Assembly: GCF_027409185.1 (NCBI RefSeq)
Contig: NC_084472.1
Span: 46,797,427 to 46,861,426, forward strand
Length of the DNA stretch: 64,000 nucleotides
Direction of reading: 5' to 3'
DNA from: Cynocephalus volans
Taxonomy: Eukaryota; Chordata; Mammalia; Dermoptera; Cynocephalidae
Both the position numbers and the translations under genes were made by a program. Shown here in pieces: positions 23,115 through 34,514 of the stretch. Below the pieces are notes generated by a model, which saw nothing but the letters and a program-made list of their open reading frames with translations, was not told where the DNA came from and did not search any database. Positions within the stretch are counted from its first letter, which is position 1, and every line of letters starts with the position of its first letter.

Positions 23115-23632
23115 TTAGCTCCCACTTATAAGTGAGAACATCCAGCATTTTTCCCTCTGTGCCTGGCTTATTTCACTTAACATAATTTTCTCCAAGCTCA
23201 TCCATGTTTCTGTGAATGGCAGAATTTCATTCTTTTTTATGGCTGAGTAGTATTCTATAGTGTATATATACCACATTTTTCTTATCCCATCTTCCATCAA
23301 TGGACATTTAGGTTGGCTTCAAATCTGGCTATTGTAAATAGAGCTGCAATGAACAAGGGAATGCAGATATCCCTCTGACATGATGATTTCCATTCCTTTG
23401 GGTATACACCCAGAAGTGGGATTGCTGGATCATACGTACATCTACCTGTAATTGTTTGAGAAAACTCCATACTGTTTTCCATGGTGACTGTACTAATTTA
23501 CAGTCCCACCAACAGTGTAGAAGAGTTCCCCTTTCTCTGCATACTCACCAGAATTTCTTATTCTGTCTTTTTGATTATAGCCAATCTAACTGAGGTGAAA
23601 TGATACCTCAATGTGGTTTTGATTTGCATTTC
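23115..23632 (-). pseudogene. L1 ORF2 C-terminal part (broken)
   Basis: This codes the last part of the L1 ORF2 protein (endonuclease/reverse transcriptase). The conserved 'YYSAIKKNEI' and 'MFSLISGS' end are visible, and '[14 protein letters not shown]' sits in another frame. The frame shifts at about 23,297. It cannot produce a working enzyme. Confidence 0.8.
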
Positions 23633-25163
23633 AGCAAATTAAGTACAGAAGGAAAGTATCTCAAAACAATAAAAGCCATATGTGACAAACCCACCACCAA
23701 TATCATCCAGAATGGGGAAAAGCTTTCAGATTTTTCCTTAAGAACAAGAACAAGACAAGGATGCTCAATATCACCACTCCTATTTAACATTGTGTTAGAA
23801 GTGCTAGCAGGAGCAATCAGGCAATGGAAAGAAATATAGAGCATTTAGATTGGAAAAGATGAAGTCAAACTGTCCCTGTTTGCAGATGGCATGATCCTAT
23901 ATGCATAAAATCCTAAAGACTCTACCAAAAACCTCTTAGAGCTGATTAACAATTTTGGTAATGTTGCAGGATACAATATCAACATCCCAAAATCAGTAGT
24001 GTTTTTATTCTCCAGTAATGAACTAGCAGAAAAAGAAATCAAGAAAGTAATCCCATTTACAATAGTCACCAAAACAAACAAACAAACAAACAAACAAACA
24101 AACAAACAAACAAACAAACAAACAAACAAACAAAAGCTAGGAATCAGTTTAACAAATGATGTGAAAGATCTCTGCAATGAAAAGTACAAATCACTACTGA
24201 AAGGAATTAAAGAAGACACAAAAAGGTAGAAAGACATTCCATACTCTTGGACTGGAAGAATCAACATTGTGAAAATATCCATACTACCCAAAGTGATCTA
24301 CAGATTCAATGCAATACCCATCAAAATACCAATGATGTTCTTCACAGAAATTGAGAAAACTATCCTAACGTTCATATGGAACAACAAAAGACACTGAATA
24401 GCTAAAGCAATCCTGAGCAAAACAGAAAAAGTTGGAGGCATAACACTACCTGACTTCAAATTGTACTACAAAGCTATGGTAACCCAAACAGCATGGTACT
24501 GGCATAAAAACAGACACATGGACCAATGGAACAGAATAGAGAAACCAGAAATCAGCCCACAGACCTGCAGCCAACTGATCTTGACAAAGGCAACCAGAAC
24601 GTACATTGGGGAAAAGACTGCCTCTTCTTTTGGTGCTGGGAAAATTGGACATCCATATGCAGAAGAATGAAACTAGACCTGCACCTCTTACCATATACCA
24701 AAATCAACTCAAAATGGATTAAAGACTTAAATACAAGACCTGACACTATACAACTCCTAAAGGAAAACATAAAGGAAACACTTCCAGAAGTATGACTGGT
24801 TAAAGACCTAATGAGTAAGACCCCAAAAGCATAGCTGCAAAAGAAAAAATAAATAAGTGGGATTATATCAAAATAAAAAGTTTCTGCACAGCAAAGAAAA
24901 CAGTTAACAGAGTGAAAAGGCAACCTGCAGAATGGGAGAAAATATTTGCAAACCACACATCTGACAAGGTATTAATATCTAGAATATACAAGGAACTCAA
25001 ACAACTACACAGTAAAAAACCAGAAAACAAATAACCCAGTTAAAAAATGGGCAAAGGAGTTGAACAGACATTTTTCAAAGGAAGACATACAAATGGCCAC
25101 CAGGTACTTGAAAATATGCGCTATGTCACTAATCATCAGGGAAATGCAAATCAAAACCACATT
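23633..25163 (+). pseudogene. L1 ORF2 RT and C-terminal part, inverted copy (broken)
   Basis: RT motifs are seen at the start: '[12 protein letters not shown]', '[16 protein letters not shown]' and, further on, the region normally holding F-A-D-D. Here the sequence 'tttgcagatggcatg' gives F-A-D-G, so the second catalytic aspartate is lost. Stops and frameshifts recur, for example near 23,838 and 24,228. A pure AAAC microsatellite lies inside it. It continues to 'GNANQNHIK', where the left part resumes in the opposite orientation. Confidence 0.8.
24071..24135. repeat. (AAAC)n microsatellite inside L1 ORF2
   Basis: About 16 perfect AAAC units lie where L1 ORF2 normally reads from VTK into the YLGI/LGI block. 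With 4-bp units the frame cycles through N-K-Q-T. Confidence 0.95.
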
Positions 25164-25174
25164 AAGAAATCTTT

Positions 25175-25714
25175 GTTGAGATTTCCTGGGTGCCTGATAT
25201 TGGGAGGCACAAAGATAAAAATTTCCTTTAAGGAGCACTTTTCAGCTGGGAGGACATACATGCAAATGAACAAATGGCTGGCAATTTGTTGATTGATTAA
25301 ATGGACATTTAATACTTTTTCAAACCCAAAGACTCAACTATTTATTGATTTTCCCCTACTAGCCCTTAAATAACAATTCTCCAAGGTCTTTGAAGGAATA
25401 GAAGCTCATGGAAGGCCAAAGATCTTACCAGTCATTGTCAACTTATTGAACATCCACAAAGCTAAAGATGATTTGCAAAATCCTGGTACCAGCTCCCTCT
25501 TGATGAGCTAGTTATAGATTATAGGCATATTCTGTTGACTTCTAAAACCTTTAGCATGGAGTGGCTTTGTTTCAAAATCCCCCCCCCCCAGCTTCTATTT
25601 CCCTCAGGCTCCCCTAGCTTCTTTAATTTTTACCCATTTCTCTTCTTTTCCAACTTTCACCTTACTTTCTACTCCTCTCTTCATTATTAGTTTCTCTCAT
25701 CCTCTTACAGATAT
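25175..25714. other. No clear feature; possible L2 traces, C9-10 run
   Basis: 25,175-25,290 has weak L2-like wording ('ggcacaaagataaaaatttc', 'gggaggacatacatgcaaa'). A C-run lies at about 25,580-25,589. Nothing else is recognised. Confidence 0.4.
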
Positions 25715-25915
25715 CTTTATGTCAGGCACAGGTAATTACTTTACCTAAATCTTTATTTAATCCTAGCAACAATATTTTTATGGAGAAGGAAACTGAAACT
25801 CAGTAACTGAAACCCATTTGGCCAAAGTCACACAATAAAGGGCAGAGCTCAGAGTGGAACCCAGCCTAACTAATATATCAAAATCCAGCCCATATGCCTT
25901 CCTTCCAAAGCACTT
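25715..25915 (-). mobile_element. MIR SINE, antisense
   Basis: 'tttaatcctagcaacaatat', 'ggagaaggaaactgaaactc', 'ggccaaagtcacacaataaa' and 'gcagagctcagagtggaacc' are reversed MIR blocks. Confidence 0.8.
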
Positions 25916-25919
25916 TTCT

Positions 25920-27030
25920 TTATCAATTCAGTGTGCCTCAAACTCTGTAGATAACCTCTGAAAAGTTAAGAAGGCTGTGTCTTCATTTATACCGAACACA
26001 ATTATTTGAGAAACAAATGTCTAAAACTTGCAAAATCTGCAGGAAAGAACTTCTGGGCCCTTTCGAATTTTTTGCCAAGCACTGACATCTCCTTAAAGGC
26101 GAGGAACAGGAATTATGATAAAAGGGACTAAGAAATAAAAGGAATACACAATACAGTGATTGCTCTGTAAAAACCATAGCCCATTGTATGTTTCCATTTT
26201 GATAATGACCTCTAATCTTCCTGGGGGATTTGAAGCATGCATATTATCTTAGAACATTTTTCGAACTTTGGCATTTTCATTGCCTTTGCAAGGGCAGCTA
26301 TAATTAAGAGAAGCTCTCTTAGCTGCAGTGAGTGTAAAATTTAAATGTATTTACCTGCTGACATTCCAAACCCTTCTTGATTGGAAACGAGGGGGTGAAC
26401 TAGCTCTGGTATTGATGTGTAAGGAGTCTTGTTTTTTTAATATTATTTTTTTAGATACTGCTTGAAGTATTGTACTTTCGATATCCTTCAGATTAGCTGA
26501 GATTGAAAATAATAATGTAAATTCAGAGTGAAATATAAGTCCTATTGCCATTTAAATTTTATAATGCTTACCTACCCAATAATAGTTGGAAATTAATTCT
26601 AGAATCATACCTAAGTTAAACTAGTTATTGAATCAGGCTGAATTTGACATTACTGATATGACTGGGAGAACCTAGGAACCTAATTCTTTGTCTTTTTTCT
26701 CATTTAACGAGGCTCCCCATATCTGACAGTAAAATTTCCCTTATATCAGAGGAAAGAATTGAATTTTTAGTTCCCTTTGAAACTTGATAGAACCTTCCTG
26801 ATTTTGGAATGATAGTGCTTAATGTTTCCCTCAATTATGACTGCACAGTCTTAGTCAAGGGCAACAAGACGAGGAAAGACTGACTTCACCATCCTGACCC
26901 CACAGGGCCTCTTCCCAGAGCTACGTACAGTGATCAACTTCACCCTTAACTAAGGATGAAAGGAAAACATGTGTGTTGTGACTTACAGTACTATTATGTT
27001 CTTTGAAGGACCTAAAATTGTGCTAAATTA
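25920..27030. other. No recognised feature
   Basis: AT-rich, non-repeat-looking sequence without an identifiable exon or RNA gene. Confidence 0.45.
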
Positions 27031-27034
27031 TATC

Positions 27035-27130
27035 ATAACCAACAAACATTTGTTCAGTGTTTACTATGTACAAGGCTCTAAACTAGATACTAAGAATACA
27101 AAACTAAGGCATGGTCCTTGTTGTCAAAGC
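27035..27130 (-). mobile_element. L2 LINE 3' end, antisense
   Basis: 'catttgttcagtgtttacta', 'tgtacaaggctctaaactag' and 'gcatggtccttgttgtcaa' are the reversed L2 3' end. Confidence 0.7.
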
Positions 27131-27923
27131 GTTTCTTTACCCAAAAAGAAATTGGAGATGGCTAGACTTTTCTAATGAACTGAAATCGTGAGAAAAAAAT
27201 GTTTATTGCATCTCTTTATTAGTAAAAATAATAAATTCAGTTTTGAAAAGGTCAGTTATTCACTGTTAATAATTTTTAGCTATTATGAATACAGCTGTAA
27301 TTAACACGTGTAAAAGTTTTTGTATGGACATACTTTTTCATTTCTTTTGGGGAAATACCTTTGAATGGAATTGCTAGGTCACATGATATGTGTATGTTTA
27401 AATTTATAAGGAACTGCCAAACTTTTCCAAAGTAGTTGTCCCAGTTTATATTCCCACCTGCAATGTGTGAGAATTTCAGCTGCTCCCCATGGTCACCAAT
27501 GCTTGGTATTATTAGTCCTTCTAATTTTAGCCATTCTAGTAGGTGTATAGAAGTGTTTCATTATGGTTTTAATTTGCATTTCCAGGTGAATCTTGATATT
27601 GAGTATTTTCCCATGTGCTCATTGGCCATTCAAATATCTCATTTTGTAAAGTATCTTTTGCCCATTTTAAAGTTGTATTGTTTGACATTATTATTGAATT
27701 GTAGTGTTCTTTATTCTGGATACAAGTCCTTTGCCATATATATGAATTGTGAATATTTTCTCCCAGTCTGTAGCTTACCTTTTCATTTTATCAATGGCAT
27801 TTAACAAAAGTGTTTAAAGTTCAATTGATCATTTTTTTCCTTTTATGATTTATACTTTCTGTGTTCTGTATTAGAAATTTGGCTTCCTCCAAGGTTACAA
27901 AGACTTCTCCTGTATTTTCTTAT

Positions 27924-28127
27924 AGGAGTTATATTATTTTATTTTTTTTGTACTTTCTTTGTGACCGGTAAGGGGATCACAACCCTTGGCTTGGTGTTGC
28001 CCACACCGCGCTGAGCCAGTGAGCGCACCGGCCATCCCTAAATAGGATCCGAACCCACGTTGGGAGCGCGCTGTGCTCCCAGCGCCACACTCTCCTGAGT
28101 GCGCCACGGGGTCGGCCCAGGAGTTAT
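27924..28127. repeat. TSD flanking the tRNA-derived SINE
   Basis: 'aggagttat' occurs at 27,924-27,932 and 28,119-28,127, immediately outside the SINE tail and head. Identical over 9 bp. Confidence 0.85.
27933..28118 (-). mobile_element. Dimeric tRNA-Ile-derived SINE (colugo CYN-like)
   Basis: On the minus strand a first monomer starts 'ggccgaccccgtggcgcac' at 28,118. It has a pol III A-box-like 'tggcgcactcagg' and a perfect B-box type 'ggttcggatcc' (28,045-28,055). A second tRNA-like unit follows, 'ggccggtgcgctcactggc' to 'ccccttaccggtcac' (ending at 27,961). The T-rich stretch 27,933-27,960 is its A-rich tail. The second unit pairs its ends (ggccggt with accggtc) like a tRNA acceptor stem and resembles tRNA-Ile. 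From memory this matches the CYN SINEs of colugos. It is CpG-rich and GC-rich unlike its surroundings. It lies inside the old L1. Confidence 0.75.
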
Positions 28128-29336
28128 TTTTTTATGTTTAATTCTATGATATATTTTGAATTAACTTTTGTGTATGGTGTGAGATAAGGGTCAAGGCTCA
28201 TTTTTATCCATATGGATATCTGATTGTTTCAGCACCAGTTATTGAAAACACTATCCTTTCCCTTCACTGAATTTCCTTGGTGCCTTCATTGAAAATCAAG
28301 TGGCCGTATACCTGTGGTTCTATTTCCAGACTCTTTATTCTGGTCTATTGATCTATATATCTGACCTTATGCCAATATCACACTGTTATGAGTACTGTAG
28401 GTTTATATAGTAAGTTGTGGTATCAGATAATATAACTTCTCCAACTTTTCTTCTTTAAAAAAAATTTTGATAGTCATGATCCTTTTTATTTTATATTTTA
28501 GAGTCAGCTTGTCATTTCTACAAAGTACCTCTAGTATTTTGATTGAGATAACATTAAATTTATAGATTGATTTGAGGAGAATTGACTTTTAACAACATTG
28601 AGTCTTCCAGTTCCTACATATGACATATATCTCCATTTACTTAAATCTTTTTAGTTTCTTTCAGCAATGTTTTATTGGTTTTAGCTACAGGCCTTGCACA
28701 TATTTTGTTAAATTTATTCTTAAGTATTTTATGTTTTTGGATGGCACTGTTTATGTTATTGTCTTTAAATGTCAAATTTCAATTGCTTTTTGCTAGTATA
28801 TCGGATACATTAACTATTGTGTATTGATCTTGTATCCTGAAACCTTGCTACATTCACTTTTTAGTTCTTTTTAGGAATTTTTATAGATCTTTTTGTAGAT
28901 TCCCTAGGAATTTCTATGTATATAATCTTGTTGTTTGCAATCAGATATTTTTAATTACTCATTTCCAATCTGTGTATATCTTTTTCTTTTTCTTTTTTTT
29001 CCTGATTGTGCTGCCTAGAGTTTCCAGTACGATGTTGGATAGAAAGGGTGAGAATGAACATCCTTGTTTAGTTTGCTGTATTGCATGTATTGGTGAAAAG
29101 GAGTGAACTTTTTCATCACTAAGTATGATTTTAGCCGTACCTTTTTTTCTTTTTTGGTACATGCCGTTTGTCAGGTTGCTAATTTGCTGAGACTTTTTTT
29201 TAAAAAACCATGACTGGGTGTTGAAATTTGCCAAATTCTTTCTGTATCTATTGATATGTCACATTATATGGAGAATTTAATTGATTTTGGAAGGTCAAGT
29301 CATCATTGTTTCCTTTCATAAATTCTATTTGGACAT

Positions 29337-29882
29337 TGTGATGGTTAATTTTATGTGTTAACTTCACAGACCTAAGGGATGCTCAGGTAGCTGGTAAATT
29401 ATTATTTCTGGGTGTGTCTGTGAGGGTGTTTCAGAAGAGATTAGCATTTGAATCGATAGACTGAATGAAGATCTGCCATCGCCAATGTGAGTGGGCATCA
29501 TCCAGTTCCTTAGAGACCCAAGCAGAAGAGAAAGGCCGAAAAAGGGCAAATCCTCTCCTTCTTGAGCTGGGATCTCCATCTTCTCCTCCCCTTGGACGTT
29601 GAACTTTGAACTCCAGGATTTATACAAGGTTCTCCTGACAACCCTGGTTCTCCGGCCTTTGGTCTTGGACTGGAAGTTACACCATTGGCTCCCCCAGTTC
29701 TTGGGCCTTTGGATTCAAACTGAATTGCACCACTGGCTTTCGTGGTTCTCCAGCTTGCAGATGGCATGTTATGGGACTTTTTGGTCTCCAAAATTGCATA
29801 TTTCATGGGCCAGTTCCCACAACAAATCTCCTCTTATGTGTATCCATTGATTCTGTTTCTCTGGAGAATATAGCCACGGTAT
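29337..29882 (+). mobile_element. ERVL-type LTR (MLT2-like) nested in L1
   Basis: It starts 'tgtgatggttaattttatgt' and contains 'ggtgtgtctgtgagggtgtt', 'gattagcatttgaatcgata' and 'cattggctcccccagttctt'. Near the end is 'gattctgtttctctggagaa'. The same family as the LTR at 6,226, in opposite orientation. The right edge is eroded, so no TSD can be confirmed. L1 sequence continues on both sides, so this LTR is younger than the L1. Confidence 0.75.
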
Positions 29883-30059
29883 AATAAGATGGTATATATT
29901 ATATTTATATATATTTTAAAATTTGCTGTGTTTTATTAGGGATTTTTATTTCTATGTTTATCAGTGACATTGGCTTGTAGTTTCATTTTCCTTGTAATTT
30001 CTTCCTTTGTCTGGTTTTAATATCAAGTCAATGCTGGCTTTTCCCTTGTTTTTATTGAT

Positions 30060-30625
30060 CTCCTCAACCCAGTCTGTGTCCTTGGACACCTCCTCTAGGT
30101 TTTCTCTTCTTGACATTTGCTCATCTTACCCCTGAATCTTACCTTCCCATTTGGTCCTGCACCTGGTACTTATTTGCTTCTGGTTGAACTTCTCAAGACT
30201 TTTGGAAATATCACATCTTTATGAAGAGACTCCAGGACCTGCTTTATTCTGGTTTTTTTTTGTCTCAAAGTCTCTCTCCAATTAGATCCTAAATCTTGAT
30301 GTTCTCTAGGGTTTCTTATTTGGCATGCTTCTTAAGCAATCCCATCCAGTGTCATAGCTTTAACTGCCAACTGTATCCTCACACTGCCAGATCTACTTTT
30401 TCAGCCTAGGCTCTGTTCTTGAGTTCCAAGCCCACATATTTCTATTGCCTACTACATATTTCCTCTTTGAACTTCTACAGAGTTTCCATCTTAATGTGTA
30501 TAATCTCCTTTTCTTTATTTCAGATCTGCTGTTATTGTTGTATCCCATTTCAGTGAATGGAACCACTGTTTCTACCCTTGCACAGACTTCATCCTTGAAC
30601 TCTCCCTGCCTCCATCTGATCCCAC
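30060..30625 (+). mobile_element. L2 LINE internal fragment
   Basis: In sense, the L2 post-RT coding region is recognisable: 'cccatttcagtgaatggaac', 'cactgtttctacccttgcac' and 'catccttgaactctccctg'. This corresponds to L2 sequence just 3' of the YADD region. It is preceded by diverged L2. No intact frame. Confidence 0.6.
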
Positions 30626-30689
30626 TTATTGTTATAACCTATTTAAAAATTCTTAAATCCATTTCTTTTCTTAAAATTTTTCTTTCTTA

Positions 30690-30890
30690 TGCAATGTTCC
30701 AAACTTACAGAACACACTATAAAATGTATAATGCATACATACAGTTTAAAGAATAATCCAGCACTCAAGTTAAGAAATATACTATTTTAGAAATTCTTCT
30801 CCATCATTACATCTTCTCTCCTATTCCCCCCGGAAGTAACCACTGTCTTGACTTTTGTTTTAGTCATTCCCTTGCTTTTATTTATAATTT
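30690..30890 (-). mobile_element. L1M 3' end fragment, antisense
   Basis: 'catacagtttaaagaataat', 'ccagcactcaagttaagaaa' and 'ccccggaagtaaccactgtc' match antisense 3' sequence of old L1. Confidence 0.6.
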
Positions 30891-31640
30891 TACCACCTAG
30901 TAAAGAATTATTAAAATATACAATATTTAGTTCTGAAACACTTAGTAGCGAGAACAAACACAGCTGTGCAAGGAACAGGCAATAGATGAAGGCACTCTGT
31001 AGAAGATAAACTGAATGAGTCCCAGGTTCCCTGAGAAACCTAAGGTTCTTCTTTTGGAACAGTCAATGAGTAAAGTCATGAGAGATTCCTGGAAACCTAG
31101 TGCCCACCTTAGTGCGGGTATTTGGCAAGGCTGTGGTGTGGGCCAGGTACTACATCTCCAGCAGGATTATAGACATGAGAAGTAGGCTATTGTATATTTT
31201 CTGCTTCAAGGATCACCATGGCCTATCTTAAGCTCTCAGGGCTAGGCCAAAGCAGAACACTTCTGTGGAATAAAATGAGTGTCCTAAGCTGATCCAGGCA
31301 ATAGGTATAGTGGAGAGAGCAAGGACTTCATCCGCACATGGTTAAGACAAGATAGGTACACATTAGAATCTGGATCAGGCTTACTCAGGCATTCTGTTCT
31401 TAGGTTAATAAGATGGTACAATGGCAGTGGGCATGCTTGTGCTGTCAATCTCTTGAGCCACTCTGCTCTGAAACACTCTTGTTGCCCTCCCTGTCTGGTC
31501 CACAGCAGTCATTCTGTGACATCTCTCTACTGTCTTCCTGGGAATTCTCTTTACTTTTTTCTGTGCTGCATTTACTGTTCTCTTGTTTACTATTTGGTAG
31601 TCTAGTGTTACTGACTAGTAACATCTTGAGAAAGAGCACA
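30891..31640. other. No recognised feature
   Basis: Unassigned sequence without exon or repeat I can name. Confidence 0.45.
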
Positions 31641-31649
31641 TGGTAGGTT

Positions 31650-32192
31650 AAGTTTTTGGGACATTTCATGTTTTTAAATGTCTTTATTTTTCCTTTGTAT
31701 CTGATTGATAATTTAGCTGGGTAGAGAATTCCAAGTTGGCAACAAATCTACAGTGAAACACACGATTTAAACTACACTTAAGACCAACTGGACTTGACAG
31801 ATATCTATAGATCATTTCACCCAATAACTACAGAATATATATTCTTCTCATCAGCATATGGAACATTCTCCAGGATAGACCACATGTTAGGTAACAAACC
31901 AAGTCTCAACAATTTAAAAAAGAAACTGAAATCATTTCAAGTATCTTCTCAGACTGCAATGAATTAAAACTAGGAATCAATAACAAACAACTTTGGAAAC
32001 TATACAAATATATGGAAATTAACGTGCTCCTGAATGACCTATGGGTCCAAGAAGAAATAAAACAGGAAATCAAAAACACTCTTGAAAATAATGATAATAA
32101 AGGCACATCACACCAAACCTATGTGATACTGCAAAAGCAGTACTGAGGGAAGTTTACTGTGATAAATGCTTACATCAAAAGAATACATTTAG
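31650..32192 (+). mobile_element. Old L1 fragment with opposed pieces
   Basis: 31,650-31,740 looks like antisense L1 sequence from upstream of ORF2 ('gagaattccaagttggcaac'). From about 31,740 to 32,192 the sense strand encodes the ORF2 region between endonuclease and RT ('ttctccaggatagaccacat', 'ctgaatgacctatgggtcc', 'gcaaaagcagtactgagg'). Stops interrupt it. The opposed pieces suggest another 5' inversion, but no 3' end or TSD is present to prove it. Confidence 0.6.
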
Positions 32193-32520
32193 CTTAATTT
32201 TAAAAATATTAATTTTCATTGTTTTTATATTCCTACTATGAAATGAGGCTCAAGTACAAATATTTACTGAACCCCAACTATGTACTTAGCCATGAGATTG
32301 GAGATTTTATGTAACTATCTCACATATCACAGACCCTGGCCTCTCCGAGTTCATCATTTACCAGGAGAAACCAAATTTTAACAGGTTATTATTCACGACA
32401 TAAGTTTAAACAAAACTTGGACTTATGAATTGATTAATGGCTCTTCCTGACCATAGACATTAGTACCTCTCGTAGTTTTTAGACTGACTGTATCTGTATC
32501 TAGCTTTCTATAAGGGAATG
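32193..32520. other. No recognised feature
   Basis: AT-rich sequence with no named element. Confidence 0.4.
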
Positions 32521-32682
32521 CTTCTCAAAATTTAATATGCATTCTAATTGCCTGGAAATCTTTTCAAAATGCAGATTCTGATTCAGCAGGTCTAGAGAGG
32601 AACTTAAGATTCTGCATTTCTAACAATTTTGTTAGTGTTGCCAGTGTTTTTGGTCAAAGGCCATACTTAGAATAGCAAGGCT
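32521..32682 (+). mobile_element. MER5A hAT-Charlie MITE
   Basis: 'cttctcaaaatttaatatgc', 'attctgattcagcaggtct' and 'attctgcatttctaacaatt' follow MER5A in order. The 3' part is poorly kept. Confidence 0.7.
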
Positions 32683-32689
32683 CTGAGAC

Positions 32690-34510
32690 ATATTTTTCTC
32701 TTACTACATTTGAAGTCATCTATGTTTAGTAGATAAATGTTCTAGTCTACTTTCTTACTGTTTTTTTCTGGGAGCACTTTCTTAGTAAGTCTTCATCTTG
32801 GGGTGAGCTTGGGATAAGTGACCCTTAACAAAAGATCAGTTTACAGCGACAAAATTCTTAGAGAAAAAAGTCATGATTATTACGTGTAGGGGTGGATGTC
32901 TTCCCACATGGAGTCAGTATTAGTAATGGGCATCTGGCCTTGAGACATGCACTTGCTCTTCCCGAGCACCTTGGAGGAGGAGGACACAAAGCTATTGAGT
33001 TAAGCCCTGACTGAGATTGTGTTCTCTCCTTGGAATGAAAATGATCAAACGTGAGACACTGTAGCTGCATTGGACAAAGATACCAGTGAATTTATCTCCA
33101 GAAATATTGTTTGCTCTGATTCCTGGTTCTCAAAGAATACAATCCAATCTAGGGTCACCTGAGAGTTAAGTGATTAAGGATATTATATTCTGAAGTTGTT
33201 TTTAATCCTCAGTGTAGCAGAAAACCTATTTACTTAGATGACTTCAGATTTGGAGGACAGCTCTACTTTGGCTGGAGTCTTGGGACCTGAGAGCTAATTA
33301 GAGGTGTTTACATTCACTAAATAGCCTTCTGTCAACAACAATGACAACAACAACATTGACCAAAACAACATAAATTCTGTTCACAGTTGGGCTGAAGATA
33401 CACGTAGACCCTTCTCTTGGATGTGGGAGACGAATAGGGTTTGGGGAGGTAGGGATGATTGGCAAGCAAGATGGCAGGAAGGAAAAAAGGTGTCCCCTAG
33501 AGAAATTTGACTATAAAGGAAGAAATTGTTCTGGAGAGAAAACCAGACTCTACAACAAGGGCTGTGGATCAGAGAGGAACTGTAGTTGGTTCTGATGAGC
33601 TATAATCCAACCTGTCCTTACCCTCATTGTGTACAGGTTGAATGGTGGAAGTTGATAGCATTGTGGGGTTCCAGCAAGACCTCCATGCCTCCTCTCTCCC
33701 CATATTTTAAACACAACAAAAGTCAGAGAGAAAGAACATTGTCCTTACAGATTTTCATTGGCTGCACCTGGGTTTGAGGAGCCCAGTAGGGACAGTGTGG
33801 CTCCATGTGCAGAGGTGGCTCTTGTCTGCAGAATCCTGGTTCAGCTCATTCACACTCCCAGGTGGATGAAGCAATGAAGGAGAAATAATGACCAGGAGGT
33901 GAAGTCTCGGAGGCGAGCCTGTGGTTCTGGATGAGAGAAGACACAGGAGTAGGCAGGGATTGGAGTGGGGAAACCTGGATGGTGAGCCTGGGGAATGAAA
34001 CTATGAAGGATCTAGGCTTTCCAAGGGTCTTCAGGCTGGGAAGAGTGGAGGAGAGAGAAAGAGAGCTGAGAGGAATTCAGGAATTGATGGATGGGACTGG
34101 CTTGCTCAGGGAAGTGGGGGGAGTGCTGTGAGCCTCGAACAGGAGAAAGACAAGGCAGGAAATTTCTTTGATCAGAGTTTGAGTACTTTTTGAAAAGAAA
34201 GATGAAGATAGGGTGACCCTGAAAGAAAGAAAATAACTCAAGGGTCTAAGCTAGAGGAAAAACCAGAGTAATGACTCAAGGGGCATGAGAACAAAATGAG
34301 CTGTGGAAAACTAGTTATGCTTCAAACTCATGTCAAGCTGGTTTAATTAAATATGAGCATGTGTGCATATAACTTATGAGATCCATATTGTAAGACTCAA
34401 GATTCTATCAAACTGCCATAGAAGTGTAAGTGCACGAAAATGGACTTGCCATCATGCAGGGGAAAGGGAAAGAAACAGGTATGGGTGGAGGAGAGGCTGC
34501 AATTTAAGGA
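32690..34510. other. No clear feature; purine-rich stretch
   Basis: Unassigned. 33,880-34,140 is purine-rich and vaguely L2-like on the minus strand, but too diverged to call. Confidence 0.4.
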
Positions 34511-34514
34511 ACAA

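Larger units (their letters stand above)
22923..25163 (-). mobile_element. L1 insertion with 5' inversion (twin priming)
   Basis: Left part (22,923-23,632) is a minus-strand L1 3' end: a T-rich tail remnant, about 190 bp of 3' untranslated region with a polypyrimidine tract (purine on the L1 strand), and the ORF2 C-terminus ending at the stop at 23,115-23,117. Right part (23,633-25,163) is L1 ORF2 in plus orientation, from the reverse transcriptase to near the C-terminus. Bases 23,610-23,632 are the exact reverse complement of 25,141-25,163. Both parts therefore stop at the same L1 position with a 23-bp overlap. Inverted 5' part, sense 3' part, matching inner limits and shared TSD are the textbook twin-priming structure. 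The element is 5' truncated inside the RT domain. Confidence 0.85.
22913..25174. repeat. TSD flanking the 5'-inverted L1
   Basis: 'agaaatcttt' is found at 22,913-22,922, just left of the element's T-rich end. It is found again at 25,165-25,174, one base right of the inverted segment. These define the limits of one insertion. Confidence 0.75.
27250..30035 (-). mobile_element. Old L1 (L1M-type), antisense, with two nested insertions
   Basis: Antisense ORF2 3' half and 3' region: 'tttgaatggaattgctaggt' (27,361), 'atggttttaatttgcatttc', 'cacagtgttgagtatttt'-type blocks, and an RT-region remnant near 28,960-29,230 with 'QQTKQGCSFSPF' in antisense. It resumes at 29,885-30,035 ('gacattggcttgtagtttc'). 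A SINE (27,933-28,118) and an ERVL LTR (29,337-29,882) interrupt it. Many stops are present. Not functional. Confidence 0.8.

Noticed and set aside
23845..24291. 148-codon minus-strand ORF with a run of FVCL repeats
   Set aside because: It is antisense to the L1 ORF2 copy. The run is the AAAC microsatellite read backwards.
25579..25590. C9-10 run, and similar G runs at 39,064 and 55,150
   Set aside because: Simple homopolymers. Too isolated to form a G-quadruplex motif.
18974..26191. The 17-base word 'aaaccatagcccattgt' occurs near 18,974 and again near 26,174
   Set aside because: The flanks do not match, and a single shared 17-mer in 64 kb of biased sequence can be coincidence.
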